A DNA stretch of 64,000 nucleotides from Schleiferia thermophila (GCF_003337435.1 NZ_QPJS01000001.1:822513-886512), one strand, 5' to 3'; counted from the first letter of the stretch, positions 1 to 9,566 are shown. Program-made: numbers and translations. The notes: generated by a model not told the origin, from the letters alone.

Positions 1-1330
1 GGTCAAAAGTTCCGGTTGTTTTTCCTAAAGATGGAACTTGCAGAATGTTTCCCATTTGTACATCTTCCAACTGAATGTAGGCTGAATATATTGGGGTATT
101 TTGTAGTTCGCTCAGAGAAAATTGTAAATTTAACTTCTCCTGTTTGTTGACCAGGAAGTCAATTTTAGCTTCCATTTTTGTAAAATTGCCTATTATCTGT
201 CCAGAAGCTGTAAATTCGGTTTCATTGTACAATATTTCCGGTAGCGAATCATTGAGAACTATTTGGTACAAATGAGCACTATGGATTAGATTGGATGTAA
301 ACTGATGTATTTGTAAATTGAGATACAAATCGGATGGATTTTCGATCAGATTTCTGAGGAAAAAGTCTCCGGAGAGTGTAGTTATATTACCTACATCCAA
401 TTGGTTTAGATTCAGCTGAAAATCGTTCAAACTTCCGTAGAATTTTCCTGCTAACCTGAAATCATCAATCATTGGGAATATGGGTAACAAAGACCTTATT
501 TCTCCTACACTGACTGTTGAGGGTTTGAAATCAACTTCCAACAGTATTGAATCAGCAAACTGATTGAAAGCTTCCGGTGAATTGTACAGCAATCTGGCTG
601 TAACGTTTAGATTGCTTTCAGATGTTTTGGCTTTTAAACCGAAAACCGATAAATGGTCGTCGGCATAAGTCAGGTCAGATTCCAGAAATTCGATGTTGAA
701 AAATCCATCATCGGTTCCGTAGGCTTTTGTGAGTTTGGCATGGATACTATCTTCGGAAAGGATAAAGTTTCTGAACCTCAAATGAGCATTGTACACATCA
801 AAAGCAGGTAACTTCGGATTATTGACATCAATGCGTTTGAAGCGGAATTTGTCGAAGTGAATGTCGTTGATACGGAGACGAAATGTGCCTGGAGTGCTAT
901 CTTGCTGAGAAGTTTGGAGTTTGTCCAAAAAATGCATAAATCCGTTAATGCTGTCGCCTGGGTGGGTGAGCAGATAGAAGTGGGTGCTGTCAAAATACGC
1001 TTTGCTAAGGACAATATTTTGAAAATCATTCCCAAAGGAGGTAAAGCTAAGGCGGAGTTTGTTGATATAAATCACCGTGTCGCCATAATCGTCATAGAGC
1101 ACCGCATTTTTTAGTCCTACCTGGTTAGGAAATATCAATTGCACTTTTTCTAATCGGATATCTATGTTCTTATTCTTTCTCAGCCACACTATGGCCTGTT
1201 GTGCCAGGTAGGATTGCACGATGGGATTGGCAAGAAGCAATGCCATTGATATGCCTGATATGATTATACCTTTGGCAAGAACTGAGGTAATTTTGAAAAT
1301 TCGTACTAAAAGTTTTTTCTTAATTCGCAA
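1..1330 (-). CDS. tamB: TamB-like translocation/assembly protein, N-terminal part (cut by window edge)
   Basis: The minus-strand frame stays open from 1330 to the window edge, giving the first ~443 residues. A basic start (residues about 2-10, RIKKKLLVRIF) is followed by one hydrophobic segment, then a long soluble part rich in short beta-like repeats on the pattern 'hydrophobic-D...G.F..F.L.DL', ending in view with a 'GKTTGTFD' stretch. That design (single N-terminal anchor plus beta-taco repeats) fits the TamB/AsmA-like proteins that bridge the periplasm to move lipids or outer-membrane proteins. In Bacteroidota this gene often lies divergently beside tsaD, as here. An in-frame stop lies two codons upstream, and the first usable start is TTG at 1330; the first ATG (1246) would cut into the membrane anchor. 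The assignment rests on architecture and synteny, since no catalytic motif exists. Confidence 0.72.
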   Translation of the reverse strand, partial: MRIKKKLLVRIFKITSVLAKGIIISGISMALLLANPIVQSYLAQQAIVWLRKNKNIDIRLEKVQLIFPNQVGLKNAVLYDDYGDTVIYINKLRLSFTSFGNDFQNIVLSKAYFDSTHFYLLTHPGDSINGFMHFLDKLQTSQQDSTPGTFRLRINDIHFDKFRFKRIDVNNPKLPAFDVYNAHLRFRNFILSEDSIHAKLTKAYGTDDGFFNIEFLESDLTYADDHLSVFGLKAKTSESNLNVTARLLYNSPEAFNQFADSILLEVDFKPSTVSVGEIRSLLPIFPMIDDFRLAGKFYGSLNDFQLNLNQLDVGNITTLSGDFFLRNLIENPSDLYLNLQIHQFTSNLIHSAHLYQIVLNDSLPEILYNETEFTASGQIIGNFTKMEAKIDFLVNKQEKLNLQFSLSELQNTPIYSAYIQLEDVQMGNILQVPSLGKTTGTFD

Positions 1331-1345
1331 CTTTTAAAGAATATA

Positions 1346-2374
1346 ATGAGCGAAAATATTATCATTCTAGGCATCGAAACATCTTGTGACGACACCTCGG
1401 CTGCTGTATTAAGCGGTCGCAAAGTTCTTACCAATATTGTTTCTTCACAAAAAATTCACGCACAATGGGGTGGAGTAGTCCCGGAGCTTGCTTCCAGAGC
1501 TCATCATCTCAGCATATTACCTGTGGTCGAAACGGCCCTCAAAGAGGCCGGAGTTTCAAAAAAACAGTTGACTGCTATCGCTTATACACGTGGACCCGGG
1601 TTAATGGGCTCCTTATTGGTTGGTTCCAGTTTTGCACGGGCGATGGGCAGTGCGCTCAATATTCCAACCATACCGGTACATCATATGGAAGCTCACATTC
1701 TGGCTCATTTTATAGAAGATGAGATTCAAACGCCACCCGAATTTCCATTTCTTTGTCTCACTGTATCCGGGGGTCATACCCAGCTGGTTTTGGTAAGTGA
1801 TTTTACCGCTATGGAAGTACTAGGTCAAACTACTGATGACGCTGCCGGTGAGGCATTTGACAAGATTGCTAAATTACTGGGACTTCCTTATCCAGGCGGA
1901 CCGATGATTGACCGACTGGCAAAAAGCGGCAATCCGTCTGCGTTTCAATTTGCCAGACCTGTGGTTGCCGGGTATGATTATAGCTTTTCCGGGTTGAAAA
2001 CATCTGTACTGTATACACTTGAGAAGTATATCGCCAAAGATCCTGATTTCATACAAAAAAACCTGAATGACATAGCCGCGTCAGTTCAGCAGGCCATCAT
2101 TGATACCTTACTAAAAAAACTCCTTCAGGCGTTAAAAGACACCAATATCAAACGCCTGGCTGTAGCAGGCGGTGTATCGGCCAATTCCGCGCTCAGGAAA
2201 TCACTGATAGAGCTGGCTGACAAAATGAAGATCAAACTGTATCTTCCTAATCCGGCATACTGTACGGATAATGGTGCGATGATTGCCATCACGGGATATT
2301 ATTATTTCACAAAAAAAATTTCGAGAACGGATGGGCATATGTCGCCTGTAGCTCGTTGGATGGTAGGAAAATAA
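1346..2374 (+). CDS. tsaD: tRNA N6-adenosine threonylcarbamoyltransferase TsaD
   Basis: TsaD transfers the threonylcarbamoyl group from TC-AMP to A37 of tRNAs that read ANN codons, working with TsaB and TsaE in the cytoplasm. The 342-residue length is normal for the family. The ASKHA-fold signatures are clear: the N-terminal ILGIETSCDDTSAA; the metal-binding histidines in HHMEAHI (about residue 112); the SGGHTQL phosphate loop; and the C-terminal GGVSAN and CTDNGAMIA motifs, whose Asp binds the metal. The partner tsaE lies at 23.2 kb in the same window; tsaB is not seen. The start codon is only 15 bases from the divergent tamB-like start, so each gene's promoter must lie inside the other gene's 5' region. 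Confidence 0.97.
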   Translation: MSENIIILGIETSCDDTSAAVLSGRKVLTNIVSSQKIHAQWGGVVPELASRAHHLSILPVVETALKEAGVSKKQLTAIAYTRGPGLMGSLLVGSSFARAMGSALNIPTIPVHHMEAHILAHFIEDEIQTPPEFPFLCLTVSGGHTQLVLVSDFTAMEVLGQTTDDAAGEAFDKIAKLLGLPYPGGPMIDRLAKSGNPSAFQFARPVVAGYDYSFSGLKTSVLYTLEKYIAKDPDFIQKNLNDIAASVQQAIIDTLLKKLLQALKDTNIKRLAVAGGVSANSALRKSLIELADKMKIKLYLPNPAYCTDNGAMIAITGYYYFTKKISRTDGHMSPVARWMVGK

Positions 2375-2448
2375 TTTAATCTTTAATTGATTATCGAAAA
2401 AATCTTTTTTTCCTACTTTCGCGGGCTAAAATTCAATGCCCGTAAGCA

Positions 2449-3504
2449 ATGAAGTATAAGCTGTCGCATTTTAATTACAAACTTCCAAAAGAACTTATCG
2501 CCATTCGCCCATTGCCTCATAGAGACGACAGCCGTCTGATGGTAGTGCACAAAGACAGCGGTAAAATCGAGCACAAAACCTTCAAAGATGTTCTTGATTA
2601 CTTCGAAGAGAAAGACCTTTTCGTATTCAATAATTCAAAAGTATTTAAAGCCAGACTTTACGGTTATAAGGAAAAAACGGGAGCGCGCATCGAGGTGTTT
2701 CTTCTACGAGAATTAAATGCTGAAACCCGTCTTTGGGATGTGCTGGTAGATCCAGCAAGAAAAATCCGTATCGGCAACAAAATTTATTTCGGAGAAGACG
2801 AATCGATGGTAGCTGAAGTTATCGATAATACAACAAGCCGTGGACGTTCCATTCGCTTCATTTTCGATGGCACATACGAAGAATTCCGAAAAAAACTAGT
2901 TGAACTGGGTCATATGCCCATTCCCAAATATTTGCAGCGCGAGGCCGACAAAGAAGACGAAGAACGCTACCAGACTATCTATGCCAAAGTTGAGGGAGCA
3001 GTAGCAGCTCCTGTTAGTGGTTTGCACTTTAGCAAGCAGATCCTGAAAAAAATGGAAATTAAAGGAATTGAGTCCACTGAAATAACCATGCATGTTGGTC
3101 TGGGTACTTTTAAGCCGGTAGAGGTTGAAGATCTCAGCAAGCATAAAATGGATAGCGAACAGGTCTGGATTTATCCGGAATCTGCAAGAAAGATAAACCA
3201 GGCCCTGGATGAAAACCGCAAAGTAGTGAGTGTAGGAACCACAACCCTTCGAGCCCTTGAAAGCTCACTTACCACCGAAAACCGAATCATCCCATTTGAA
3301 GGTTGGATCAGCAAGTTTATATATCCACCCTATAAATTCAGATTACCTCTGAAACTTATTACCAATTTTCATGCTCCAATGTCCACCATTCTGATGCTCA
3401 AAAGTGCTTATATGGGATATGAGCTGATGATGGAGGCATACAATGAGGCCATCAAGGAAAAATACAGATTTTTGAGCTATGGAGATGCCATGCTGATTTT
3501 GTAA
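2449..3504 (+). CDS. queA: S-adenosylmethionine:tRNA ribosyltransferase-isomerase QueA
   Basis: QueA carries out the penultimate step of queuosine synthesis: it transfers and isomerises the ribosyl part of SAM onto preQ1 at position 34 of GUN-anticodon tRNAs, giving epoxyqueuosine. The 351-residue protein starts with a family-typical [19 protein letters not shown], has the [12 protein letters not shown] block (about residues 64-75), GHMPIPKYL near residue 160, APVSGLHF near 188 and the [13 protein letters not shown] block near the end. All are recognisable QueA landmarks and the length is usual. It lies 74 bases after tsaD on the same strand, so two neighbouring genes modify the anticodon loop. 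A small DUF5522 gene follows after one base, an arrangement common in the phylum. Confidence 0.96.
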   Translation: MKYKLSHFNYKLPKELIAIRPLPHRDDSRLMVVHKDSGKIEHKTFKDVLDYFEEKDLFVFNNSKVFKARLYGYKEKTGARIEVFLLRELNAETRLWDVLVDPARKIRIGNKIYFGEDESMVAEVIDNTTSRGRSIRFIFDGTYEEFRKKLVELGHMPIPKYLQREADKEDEERYQTIYAKVEGAVAAPVSGLHFSKQILKKMEIKGIESTEITMHVGLGTFKPVEVEDLSKHKMDSEQVWIYPESARKINQALDENRKVVSVGTTTLRALESSLTTENRIIPFEGWISKFIYPPYKFRLPLKLITNFHAPMSTILMLKSAYMGYELMMEAYNEAIKEKYRFLSYGDAMLIL

Positions 3505-3505
3505 A

Positions 3506-3712
3506 ATGAAATTCAGAAGACCCTTTACTGAGCTGAAAGAGGGAATTGACTACTACAAAACTTCAGAAGGCTATATCGTTTACACCGCAAAATATCACCT
3601 CGACAGAGGATATTGTTGCCAAAGCGGTTGCAGACATTGCCCTTATGGTTTCAATAAATTGACCGGAAAATTTGATAGGCCCGGGAAAAGGTCAGAAGAT
3701 CATCTATCCTGA
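3506..3712 (+). CDS. DUF5522 small cysteine-rich protein
   Basis: A 68-residue protein recognised by its core RGYCCQSGCRHCPYGF (about residues 32-47), the hallmark of the DUF5522 family. The four cysteines and one histidine in 13 residues suggest a metal or Fe-S site, but I know of no established function. Its ATG comes one base after the queA stop, so it is almost certainly co-transcribed and perhaps translationally coupled. The pairing with queA is common in Bacteroidota, so a link to tRNA modification is possible but only inferred. It ends about 70 bases before the convergent glycosylase gene. Confidence 0.85.
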   Translation: MKFRRPFTELKEGIDYYKTSEGYIVYTAKYHLDRGYCCQSGCRHCPYGFNKLTGKFDRPGKRSEDHLS

Positions 3713-3782
3713 ACTATTCTATTTAAGGCTAAAAGTGGAGTTGGGGCTAAGCCATAAAAGTATTTGAGAGCATACTTCTGAC

Positions 3783-4316
3783 CTAAATGTTCAAAACATT
3801 TTTCCAGTCAAGTAGTTTCTGGTCAGTGATACCTCTTGATGGAGTGGGCAAGAAGGCAAATGCAATGCTTGCGCTTTGGCATGTGCTTTTGACTTGATGT
3901 ATCCGATGTCGAATAGCTGGAATCTTTTCAAAGGATTTTCTGGTAAATGCTACCAGCTTCAAGGTGGGGTGATTGAGAATGGCTTTTTCTACAGGAAACC
4001 ATTCCAACACTTTATCATCAAGATATTGGTCAGAAAAATTACATTCACAACCGGTTTCTACATTAACCGATAGTATAAGATCCGCTAATCCGATATGATG
4101 AATGCTGAGAAAATTCTGCTTTTCGGCCGGCGAAGCCTTTTTAAGATTGGGGTAATCGTATACAGCTGGTAAAATTCTCCAGAAGTGATTCTGAGGTCTA
4201 CTGTAATAAAAATGTGCCGCATTGCACGGCACATCAGGATTAAATGTTCCTATGATGAGGATTTTGATTCCGGGTGGAATAAAAGGATTGAATCGATGGT
4301 ATACTTTAACGGACAC
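3783..4316 (-). CDS. Uracil-DNA glycosylase superfamily protein
   Basis: A 177-residue protein with the UDG fold signatures: IIGTFNPD (about residues 20-27) is the water-activating loop, and YYSRPQNHFWRIL (about residues 38-50) is the next conserved block, resembling the 'YYxxPxNxFW' motif of the Mug-like and hypoxanthine-type (family 6) enzymes. The C-terminal LPTPSRGIT matches the 'LPSPS' minor-groove loop. It probably removes a deaminated or mismatched base in base-excision repair; the exact substrate cannot be read from sequence. It is preceded by two short minus-strand genes (DUF6952-like and thioredoxin) with a 1-base gap, so all three may form one transcript. It converges on the queA operon. 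Confidence 0.8.
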   Translation of the reverse strand: MSVKVYHRFNPFIPPGIKILIIGTFNPDVPCNAAHFYYSRPQNHFWRILPAVYDYPNLKKASPAEKQNFLSIHHIGLADLILSVNVETGCECNFSDQYLDDKVLEWFPVEKAILNHPTLKLVAFTRKSFEKIPAIRHRIHQVKSTCQSASIAFAFLPTPSRGITDQKLLDWKNVLNI

Positions 4317-4317
4317 G

Positions 4318-4554
4318 TTAGCTGATGGAGTTTCTCACTCTTTGTGTATATGCCCTGAGTGCCTCGTTTTCAGTCATTCCATTGGCAATCTGCTCTTTGA
4401 TCCAGATAGCTGCTAGCACATGGGTGAGTTGTTCGCCTTCATCCTCACCTTCAATCTGAATTTGCGTTTGTTTTTCATCGTACAAGTCTTTTTCAGCTTG
4501 TATCAGCTGGTCGAGGTCGAAGGAAAGCAATTTTTTTATTGCGGGTATTTTCAT
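4318..4554 (-). CDS. Small DUF6952-like protein
   Basis: A 78-residue acidic protein starting MKIPAIKKLLSF. The start and its position directly behind a thioredoxin gene resemble the small DUF6952 proteins that sit next to thioredoxin in Bacteroidota; I rely on that resemblance and cannot confirm it. No signal peptide, membrane segment or cysteine is visible. The start codon overlaps the thioredoxin stop by four bases (ATGA), which indicates translational coupling, and its own stop is one base from the glycosylase start. Function unknown; a redox role would be inferred only from the neighbour. Confidence 0.6.
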   Translation of the reverse strand: MKIPAIKKLLSFDLDQLIQAEKDLYDEKQTQIQIEGEDEGEQLTHVLAAIWIKEQIANGMTENEALRAYTQRVRNSIS

Positions 4555-4874
4555 GATTCGCTGAGTTTTGTAAGTAGTTTTCTCAGATATTCTTCTTTGC
4601 CCGATGCTCCGCCTTCTAGCAATTTACCATCTTTAAAAACAGCCAGATAGGGCAAATTATCGACTCCGGCTGCATGCCTTGCTTCTGGATTTTCTTCAGC
4701 ATTTACATCGAGGAAGAGTATTTCTTGGTACAATTCTTCTTCACTTATCCTGCGATATTTTGGGGCAAACATCTTGCAGGCACCACACCAATCAGCATAA
4801 TATTTGACGACTACTTTTGAATTTTTCTGAATCAGGTCGCTGAAATTTGAATCATTAGCTACAACTACTGCCAT
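4551..4874 (-). CDS. Thioredoxin-fold protein with WCGAC active site
   Basis: A 107-residue thioredoxin when started at the ATG at 4874. The active site WCGACK occupies residues 29-34 (cysteines 30 and 33), with the cis-proline in DNLPYLAVF. Alanine in place of the proline of the classical WCGPC box should raise or alter the redox potential slightly. No signal peptide is visible, so it is cytoplasmic. A longer version starting with TTG at 4892 is possible, but the promoter -7 element at 4890-4897 places the transcript start near 4883, which favours 4874. It heads the short minus-strand run thioredoxin / DUF6952-like / glycosylase. Confidence 0.85.
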   Translation of the reverse strand: MAVVVANDSNFSDLIQKNSKVVVKYYADWCGACKMFAPKYRRISEEELYQEILFLDVNAEENPEARHAAGVDNLPYLAVFKDGKLLEGGASGKEEYLRKLLTKLSES

Positions 4875-4889
4875 TTTTTGATTTTTTGG

Positions 4890-4897
4890 CAAAAGTA
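4890..4897 (-). promoter_or_regulatory. Bacteroidota -7 promoter element (TACTTTTG) for the thioredoxin gene
   Basis: The minus strand reads TACTTTTG, matching the TAnnTTTG -7 consensus of the phylum, 16 bases upstream of the ATG at 4874. No convincing -33 TTTG was found at 19-21 bases. Confidence 0.45.
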
Positions 4898-5015
4898 AAG
4901 CGTTAGAAAGTTAGTTTTTTTCAATAGAATCAATAATGTGATTGTTTATCGCTATGTTTTAAACAGCCGGATTTGCTTCGTCTCAGGAAATCAGCTCCGG
5001 ATTGGTTGTAACAGT

Positions 5016-8000
5016 TTATCTGAACAACGTCACCGTTCCTTTTCTTTGTCCGCGGTAGTGATAGAAGATATACGGATAGACACCTTGTGGGACATCTTTA
5101 CCCTGAAAGGTACCATCCCAGAATTCATTGAAGGGGTCATCTGTTTCAAATACAAGCTGTCCCCATCGGTTGTAGATTTCAAGCCGGGCTCTTTCGAGAC
5201 ATTCAGCACCTGCCAGGAAGAAAACATCGTTTAATCCATCGCCATTGGGGGTAAACGTATTTGGGATGTAAAAGAAATCTCCGTAGTAATCGACTGTTAC
5301 GGGTATTTCAAATTTGTATTCTCTGTTGCAAAGCGAATCAATTATTGTCAGTCGAATGGTATAATTACCGGATTCTGTATAATTAAAAACCGGGAAACGC
5401 CCAATCCGTATATTTCCGTTGCCAAAATCCCAGATGTATTGAAAGTGAGGTTCCGTATTGATGATCACAAACTCAAAGGAGCCTTCAGGACATTTGGGCT
5501 TTACGGAGGTAATTTCCGGTTCAGCTATAGTAGTATCGCTGAATTGTGCTGAGAAAAATACTGTATCACGCTGGTCACATACAGTATCAATCAGGACAAA
5601 AAAGCCCGTATATGAACCTTGTGACGGGTACTTGTGAGTGAGTTGACTAAGTCCAGTGTATGTAGTACCATCGCCCATATCCCAAAAAAACTGGTTGCCG
5701 TTGGTAGACCTGTTTTCGACTGTGATTTTATACTCGCTGTCGCATTCTCTAAAGAAGGTAGAGATTTCTGCCTTTGGAGGTGGAAACTCCGGTATGTATA
5801 CAGACAATTCTGTTGTGTCAAAAAGATTGCACAATGTGTCTTGTGCAATTAATTTTATTGTAAAGGTGTCAGGGCCTACAAAAACTATGGATGGATTGGC
5901 CTGTGTAGAGGTTTGACCATTTCCAAAATCCCAGAAAAACAGTTGAGCATTGACGCTATTGTTGCTAAAGACTACCATGTAATTGTTGCAAACGGAGTCA
6001 ATCTTGAGAGTGAGTTCTACTTCGGCCTCTGCCCGAACAAAGTTGTCAAAATCGATTTTGACTGCTCCAAGGTTGCAATTGGGTCCTCCCCTTGTGGGGC
6101 TAAATACTCCCGGAGTTGTGGGGAAGGTACCGTTCTGACAACCTGCGCAAATGGCCTGATAAATGATACCTTCCGGAGAAAAGCGACTTGTGCCGCCATC
6201 GACGTGTTCGTTGGAGCTTCCCCCAAAAAAAGTGGCATATTTCAGTGACGCTCCATCGGCTCCCAGGACCATAAAGTAAAAGTCGCTTCCGTCGGTTGTA
6301 CTTTGAAACGCATCGGAGGTCACGGGTAGTCCGTTGGTAGTTCCGTTGGCTATTGGATTAGCAGGAGGACTATTGACGGCTCCTCCCCATCCGCTCAGCA
6401 TAATATTAAAACATTCATCCACATTAAAAGCAGCCGGAGAGATGTTAATTACTCCCGGCGCACTGCCAAATGTGGTCAACCACTGTATGGTGGTCAGGTC
6501 TTGATTCATTTTAAAGACGATTTGACTTCTGCCGGATTGACCGTATTTGTCAGGGGTTTTGACAAAAGTTCCGAGTGTTTGCCCCATGGCATATACTTCT
6601 CCGTTGCGGTTGTGGTCGATAAAATACAGTTGGTCATATGCACTGGAGCCAAAATAGGTGCCCCTCTGAAAAGCACCGTTAAGTGCTGAGAAGCGTGCTA
6701 TGTAACCTTCGATGCCTCCAGCTAGGGTGTTTTGGAAGGCACCATTGTGGGTAGGCAAATTGGTACTTGTGGTACCTCCACAAAGGTAAACGAATTGATT
6801 GAACACCTTGACGGAGTACCCTGCATCCTGCGCTGTACCTCCGTAGAAGGTACCCCATGAGATTTGATTGAGATTGGGGGTGAATTTTACCAGAATAGCA
6901 TCTTGCTGGCCGGAGTAGTTAAATGCCTGTCCTGGAAATGAAAGGTTTGTGCTGTTGGTCGAAGAGGCGATGTAGATGTTGTTGACTGAGTCGACTATCA
7001 CTTCACCTCTTGCGTAGTCTCCGTAATTCCGGACTAGGGGTGCATTGTGGCCATCATTGCCATTGCCACCCAAATATGTGGAAGCCAAGAGTGCAGAGCC
7101 TGTTGCATTAAATCGCGTGATGTAAATATCACTTCCGTTTTGATAGGAATAGTTACCAATCTGAAAGTTGGCACCTCCGCCAAAGTTTGTTTGTACAGCA
7201 TTTGGAGTGACAGGAAAATTGCCTGAACCGGTGATGCCATATACAATCAGTTCATTGTTGCTGTTTACTACCATGCTATGAGGCTGTTCGCTGCCATTTC
7301 CACCCAAATAGGTCGAATAAATCAGCTGTGTGCCAGTGGGATTGAATTTTGATATGGCGACGTCTGTGGTGTTGAAGGGCCCGGAAGAACCCCCAAAATT
7401 TTCCTGAAAGGCTCCTTGTGTGGTGGGATATCCGTTTCCAAACGCAATTCCGCCGGCATAAAAATTTCCGTCAAGATCATATGTAGCGGTAAATCCCCAG
7501 TTGTCGGTAGTCGAGCCGGAAAATGTAGAAAATACTATTGTAGGATCGATTACTAGTTCATAGTTTGGATTATACTTTCCGATTTTGTAAGTAATTTCGT
7601 TGTCATTAAGTTGATAATGACAATTGACTCGTACCAATTGGCCGTGGATGATTTGGTAGCAAAACGGGGGACTTTCCCGTACTGGACCTGCATTGGTAAT
7701 GATGATTAGATTGCCCTCCGAATCTATGCGCATTCCGTCGGTATGCAAGTATTTGATCTTGACCTGCGATGGGTCACTGCCTGGTTTGACTCTAAATTCA
7801 TATTTGAAATCTCCATCATTGTCAAAGAATTTTAAGTCAATGCCCGGATATAGGTTTTCATACGTAACCCCACTGTAAACCTGCACATTTGATTTCCATC
7901 TTTTCGGATCGTTTCCCAAAAAATAGTTGTGATAAAATTCTTTTTTTCCGATTCCCAGTTTTTTTGAATTCGGATTGGAGTTGACAAATACCATTTGATA

Positions 8001-8288
8001 GGCATGAGCTCTGATTTGTCCGGGGACATATCCTGTCAGAGAGGCCCCGAAAGTTCGCGGAACATCTTCCCTGTGCTGAGGACCGTGAAAATTAGCCAGA
8101 TCCCATGGGTGTGCCAGCAGAATTTTTATCAGCCCATTTTCAAAATAGATCTGCCCGTTGCTGAGCTTGACTGTGTATTCAAAAGGTTGTGGCCATTGCC
8201 CTGCATTGTGAACAAATTGTGCGTTCTGTGATTTCAGCGCAAAACCAATCAGCATCAGAGCACATATTGTTAACAATCGTGGTACCAC
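5016..8288 (-). CDS. Large T9SS-exported protein: DUF7948, SBBP repeats, three PKD domains, type B sorting domain
   Basis: A 1090-residue exported protein. In order: signal peptide (about 1-20, ending FALKSQNAQ); an N-terminal domain starting FVHNAGQWPQP (DUF7948-like, about 25-240); a beta-propeller region with repeated 'YSTYLGG.G.E...S' and 'KFNPTG..LIYST' units (SBBP repeats, about 250-720); three PKD-like domains with FFWDFGNG, FFWDMGDG and YIWDFGNG cores (about 770-1000); and a C-terminal gliding-motility-associated domain (about 1005-1090) with NTFTPNGDGLNDVF and YNRWGQLVFE. The last is the known type B signal for the type IX secretion system, so the product should be secreted or anchored at the cell surface. 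A role as adhesin or matrix protein is inference. The start is GTG at 8288. It appears monocistronic, with its own promoter. Confidence 0.9.
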   Translation of the reverse strand: MVPRLLTICALMLIGFALKSQNAQFVHNAGQWPQPFEYTVKLSNGQIYFENGLIKILLAHPWDLANFHGPQHREDVPRTFGASLTGYVPGQIRAHAYQMVFVNSNPNSKKLGIGKKEFYHNYFLGNDPKRWKSNVQVYSGVTYENLYPGIDLKFFDNDGDFKYEFRVKPGSDPSQVKIKYLHTDGMRIDSEGNLIIITNAGPVRESPPFCYQIIHGQLVRVNCHYQLNDNEITYKIGKYNPNYELVIDPTIVFSTFSGSTTDNWGFTATYDLDGNFYAGGIAFGNGYPTTQGAFQENFGGSSGPFNTTDVAISKFNPTGTQLIYSTYLGGNGSEQPHSMVVNSNNELIVYGITGSGNFPVTPNAVQTNFGGGANFQIGNYSYQNGSDIYITRFNATGSALLASTYLGGNGNDGHNAPLVRNYGDYARGEVIVDSVNNIYIASSTNSTNLSFPGQAFNYSGQQDAILVKFTPNLNQISWGTFYGGTAQDAGYSVKVFNQFVYLCGGTTSTNLPTHNGAFQNTLAGGIEGYIARFSALNGAFQRGTYFGSSAYDQLYFIDHNRNGEVYAMGQTLGTFVKTPDKYGQSGRSQIVFKMNQDLTTIQWLTTFGSAPGVINISPAAFNVDECFNIMLSGWGGAVNSPPANPIANGTTNGLPVTSDAFQSTTDGSDFYFMVLGADGASLKYATFFGGSSNEHVDGGTSRFSPEGIIYQAICAGCQNGTFPTTPGVFSPTRGGPNCNLGAVKIDFDNFVRAEAEVELTLKIDSVCNNYMVVFSNNSVNAQLFFWDFGNGQTSTQANPSIVFVGPDTFTIKLIAQDTLCNLFDTTELSVYIPEFPPPKAEISTFFRECDSEYKITVENRSTNGNQFFWDMGDGTTYTGLSQLTHKYPSQGSYTGFFVLIDTVCDQRDTVFFSAQFSDTTIAEPEITSVKPKCPEGSFEFVIINTEPHFQYIWDFGNGNIRIGRFPVFNYTESGNYTIRLTIIDSLCNREYKFEIPVTVDYYGDFFYIPNTFTPNGDGLNDVFFLAGAECLERARLEIYNRWGQLVFETDDPFNEFWDGTFQGKDVPQGVYPYIFYHYRGQRKGTVTLFR

Positions 8289-8305
8289 AATTTCCGAATT
8301 TATTA

Positions 8306-8337
8306 CAAACTTACAGTATAACAGTTTCTACGTCAAA
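8306..8337 (-). promoter_or_regulatory. Promoter of the T9SS-exported protein gene
   Basis: On the minus strand TTTG (8337-8334) and TAAGTTTG (8313-8306) are separated by 20 bases, a good match to the Bacteroidota -33/-7 pair. The -7 element ends only 17 bases before the GTG at 8288, so the untranslated leader would be about ten bases. Confidence 0.6.
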
Positions 8338-8366
8338 AGTGCTTAAAAATTTTGCCAGACGTCCTT

Positions 8367-9566
8367 TTATAGAGCTATTTTTTTTGCTAAAATCCATAAA
8401 TTCTTGTTTTTGTAAGTTTTTGTAGCTACCAACAGTGTTATATCACTTTCATTAAACTTGTGTTTTTTTCTGATTTCACTGGCATTTTGCGGAAAAATGC
8501 CAGTTACGATCATCGCTTCTTTCACAGAGATATCTTTGAGCCGTGTTGTGCTGGTTATTGTTTCGAAAACTCTCCATCCTTTCAGCGGATAAGCTTGTTC
8601 TGCGGTGTAAATCTTAGCGAGTGGATGAAAAGCGCGCAAATGGTGTACACCGGCAAGGTGTGTATCGGCATGAATCTTACACAAGGCGGGATGCGGTATA
8701 TAAACATATTTTTCAGGCGAATCTACGAGTGGTACTTCCGCCTTTTGGGTCGTTGTACCGGAAAACATCAGTTCAGGTTCTTCGCTGCATAACCAGATTT
8801 CGATGTACTTCTGTTGGGTTTGTGGTTGATACAAAAGGACCAATTCTTTGAGTTCTTGTTCGACACCGAGTACCAGGACTTTTGAATTGGAGTCCAATTC
8901 TTTCCATATGTATTGAATATCGGCCATTGGGCTCAACTTTAGCATTAGATCCAATTGTAAATCTCTGCACTGCTTGAGTATCGCCTTTGGTTCCGGTTGG
9001 TAGTGGTGGAATAGAAATACTTTGTTTCCGGCTGTGTCTCTGCGAGCCGGATCTGCGTATACCAGGGCTCTCGTATAGCTTTTGCCGTTTTTTTCAAGCC
9101 ATGTCAGTGCTTCTTCATTGTGACATTCTACATTAGGCAGATATTTACCGAAATTGTACTCTGCAAAGCGGAAAATATCGCTGTTTTTTTCTACGTATAT
9201 CACTTTTTTCCCTGCGTTGGCAAATGCCCAGCTATCCATACCCAACCCACCGGTTAGGTCAATTACCGTGTGGTACTTCACGGCCAATGACGACTTGAGC
9301 TTTGCTGTAAAAGGATGGGATGACTGCTGCAGGGAAATACCGTGAGGAAAAATCCAACCTTTGTAACGCTCAATCAGAGGCTTAATCTTTCCTCGATATT
9401 TCTGTCTGATGTACAATTGGTTGAGGGCTTCATAGAAGAGCGGATTTTGCTGAAATTTCAGGCGACACTTTTCAAATCCAGTCTGATGAAGTTCTTTTAA
9501 GATAAAATCGAAGTTTCCTTGCTCAAGGCCTGATGACAGTTCATCATAAAGAGTAGTTAAAGACAT
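8367..9566 (-). CDS. Class I SAM-dependent methyltransferase with THUMP-like C-terminal domain
   Basis: A 399-residue protein. An N-terminal helical part (about 1-90) leads into a Rossmann-type SAM site: VIDLTGGLGMDSWAFA (motif I, near residue 100), then VIYVEKN (motif II), and LVYADPARRDTAG (motif IV, near residue 170), where DPAR replaces the DPPY/NPPY of many nucleic-acid methyltransferases. The C-terminal third matches the THUMP-like domain found with this methyltransferase type. The family is often annotated as a probable RNA methyltransferase; the target is unknown to me. It is the last gene of the ccm-lolD run, and its start overlaps the preceding DUF4159 gene by 23 bases, so it is probably translated from the same message. 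Confidence 0.8.
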   Translation of the reverse strand: MSLTTLYDELSSGLEQGNFDFILKELHQTGFEKCRLKFQQNPLFYEALNQLYIRQKYRGKIKPLIERYKGWIFPHGISLQQSSHPFTAKLKSSLAVKYHTVIDLTGGLGMDSWAFANAGKKVIYVEKNSDIFRFAEYNFGKYLPNVECHNEEALTWLEKNGKSYTRALVYADPARRDTAGNKVFLFHHYQPEPKAILKQCRDLQLDLMLKLSPMADIQYIWKELDSNSKVLVLGVEQELKELVLLYQPQTQQKYIEIWLCSEEPELMFSGTTTQKAEVPLVDSPEKYVYIPHPALCKIHADTHLAGVHHLRAFHPLAKIYTAEQAYPLKGWRVFETITSTTRLKDISVKEAMIVTGIFPQNASEIRKKHKFNESDITLLVATKTYKNKNLWILAKKIAL

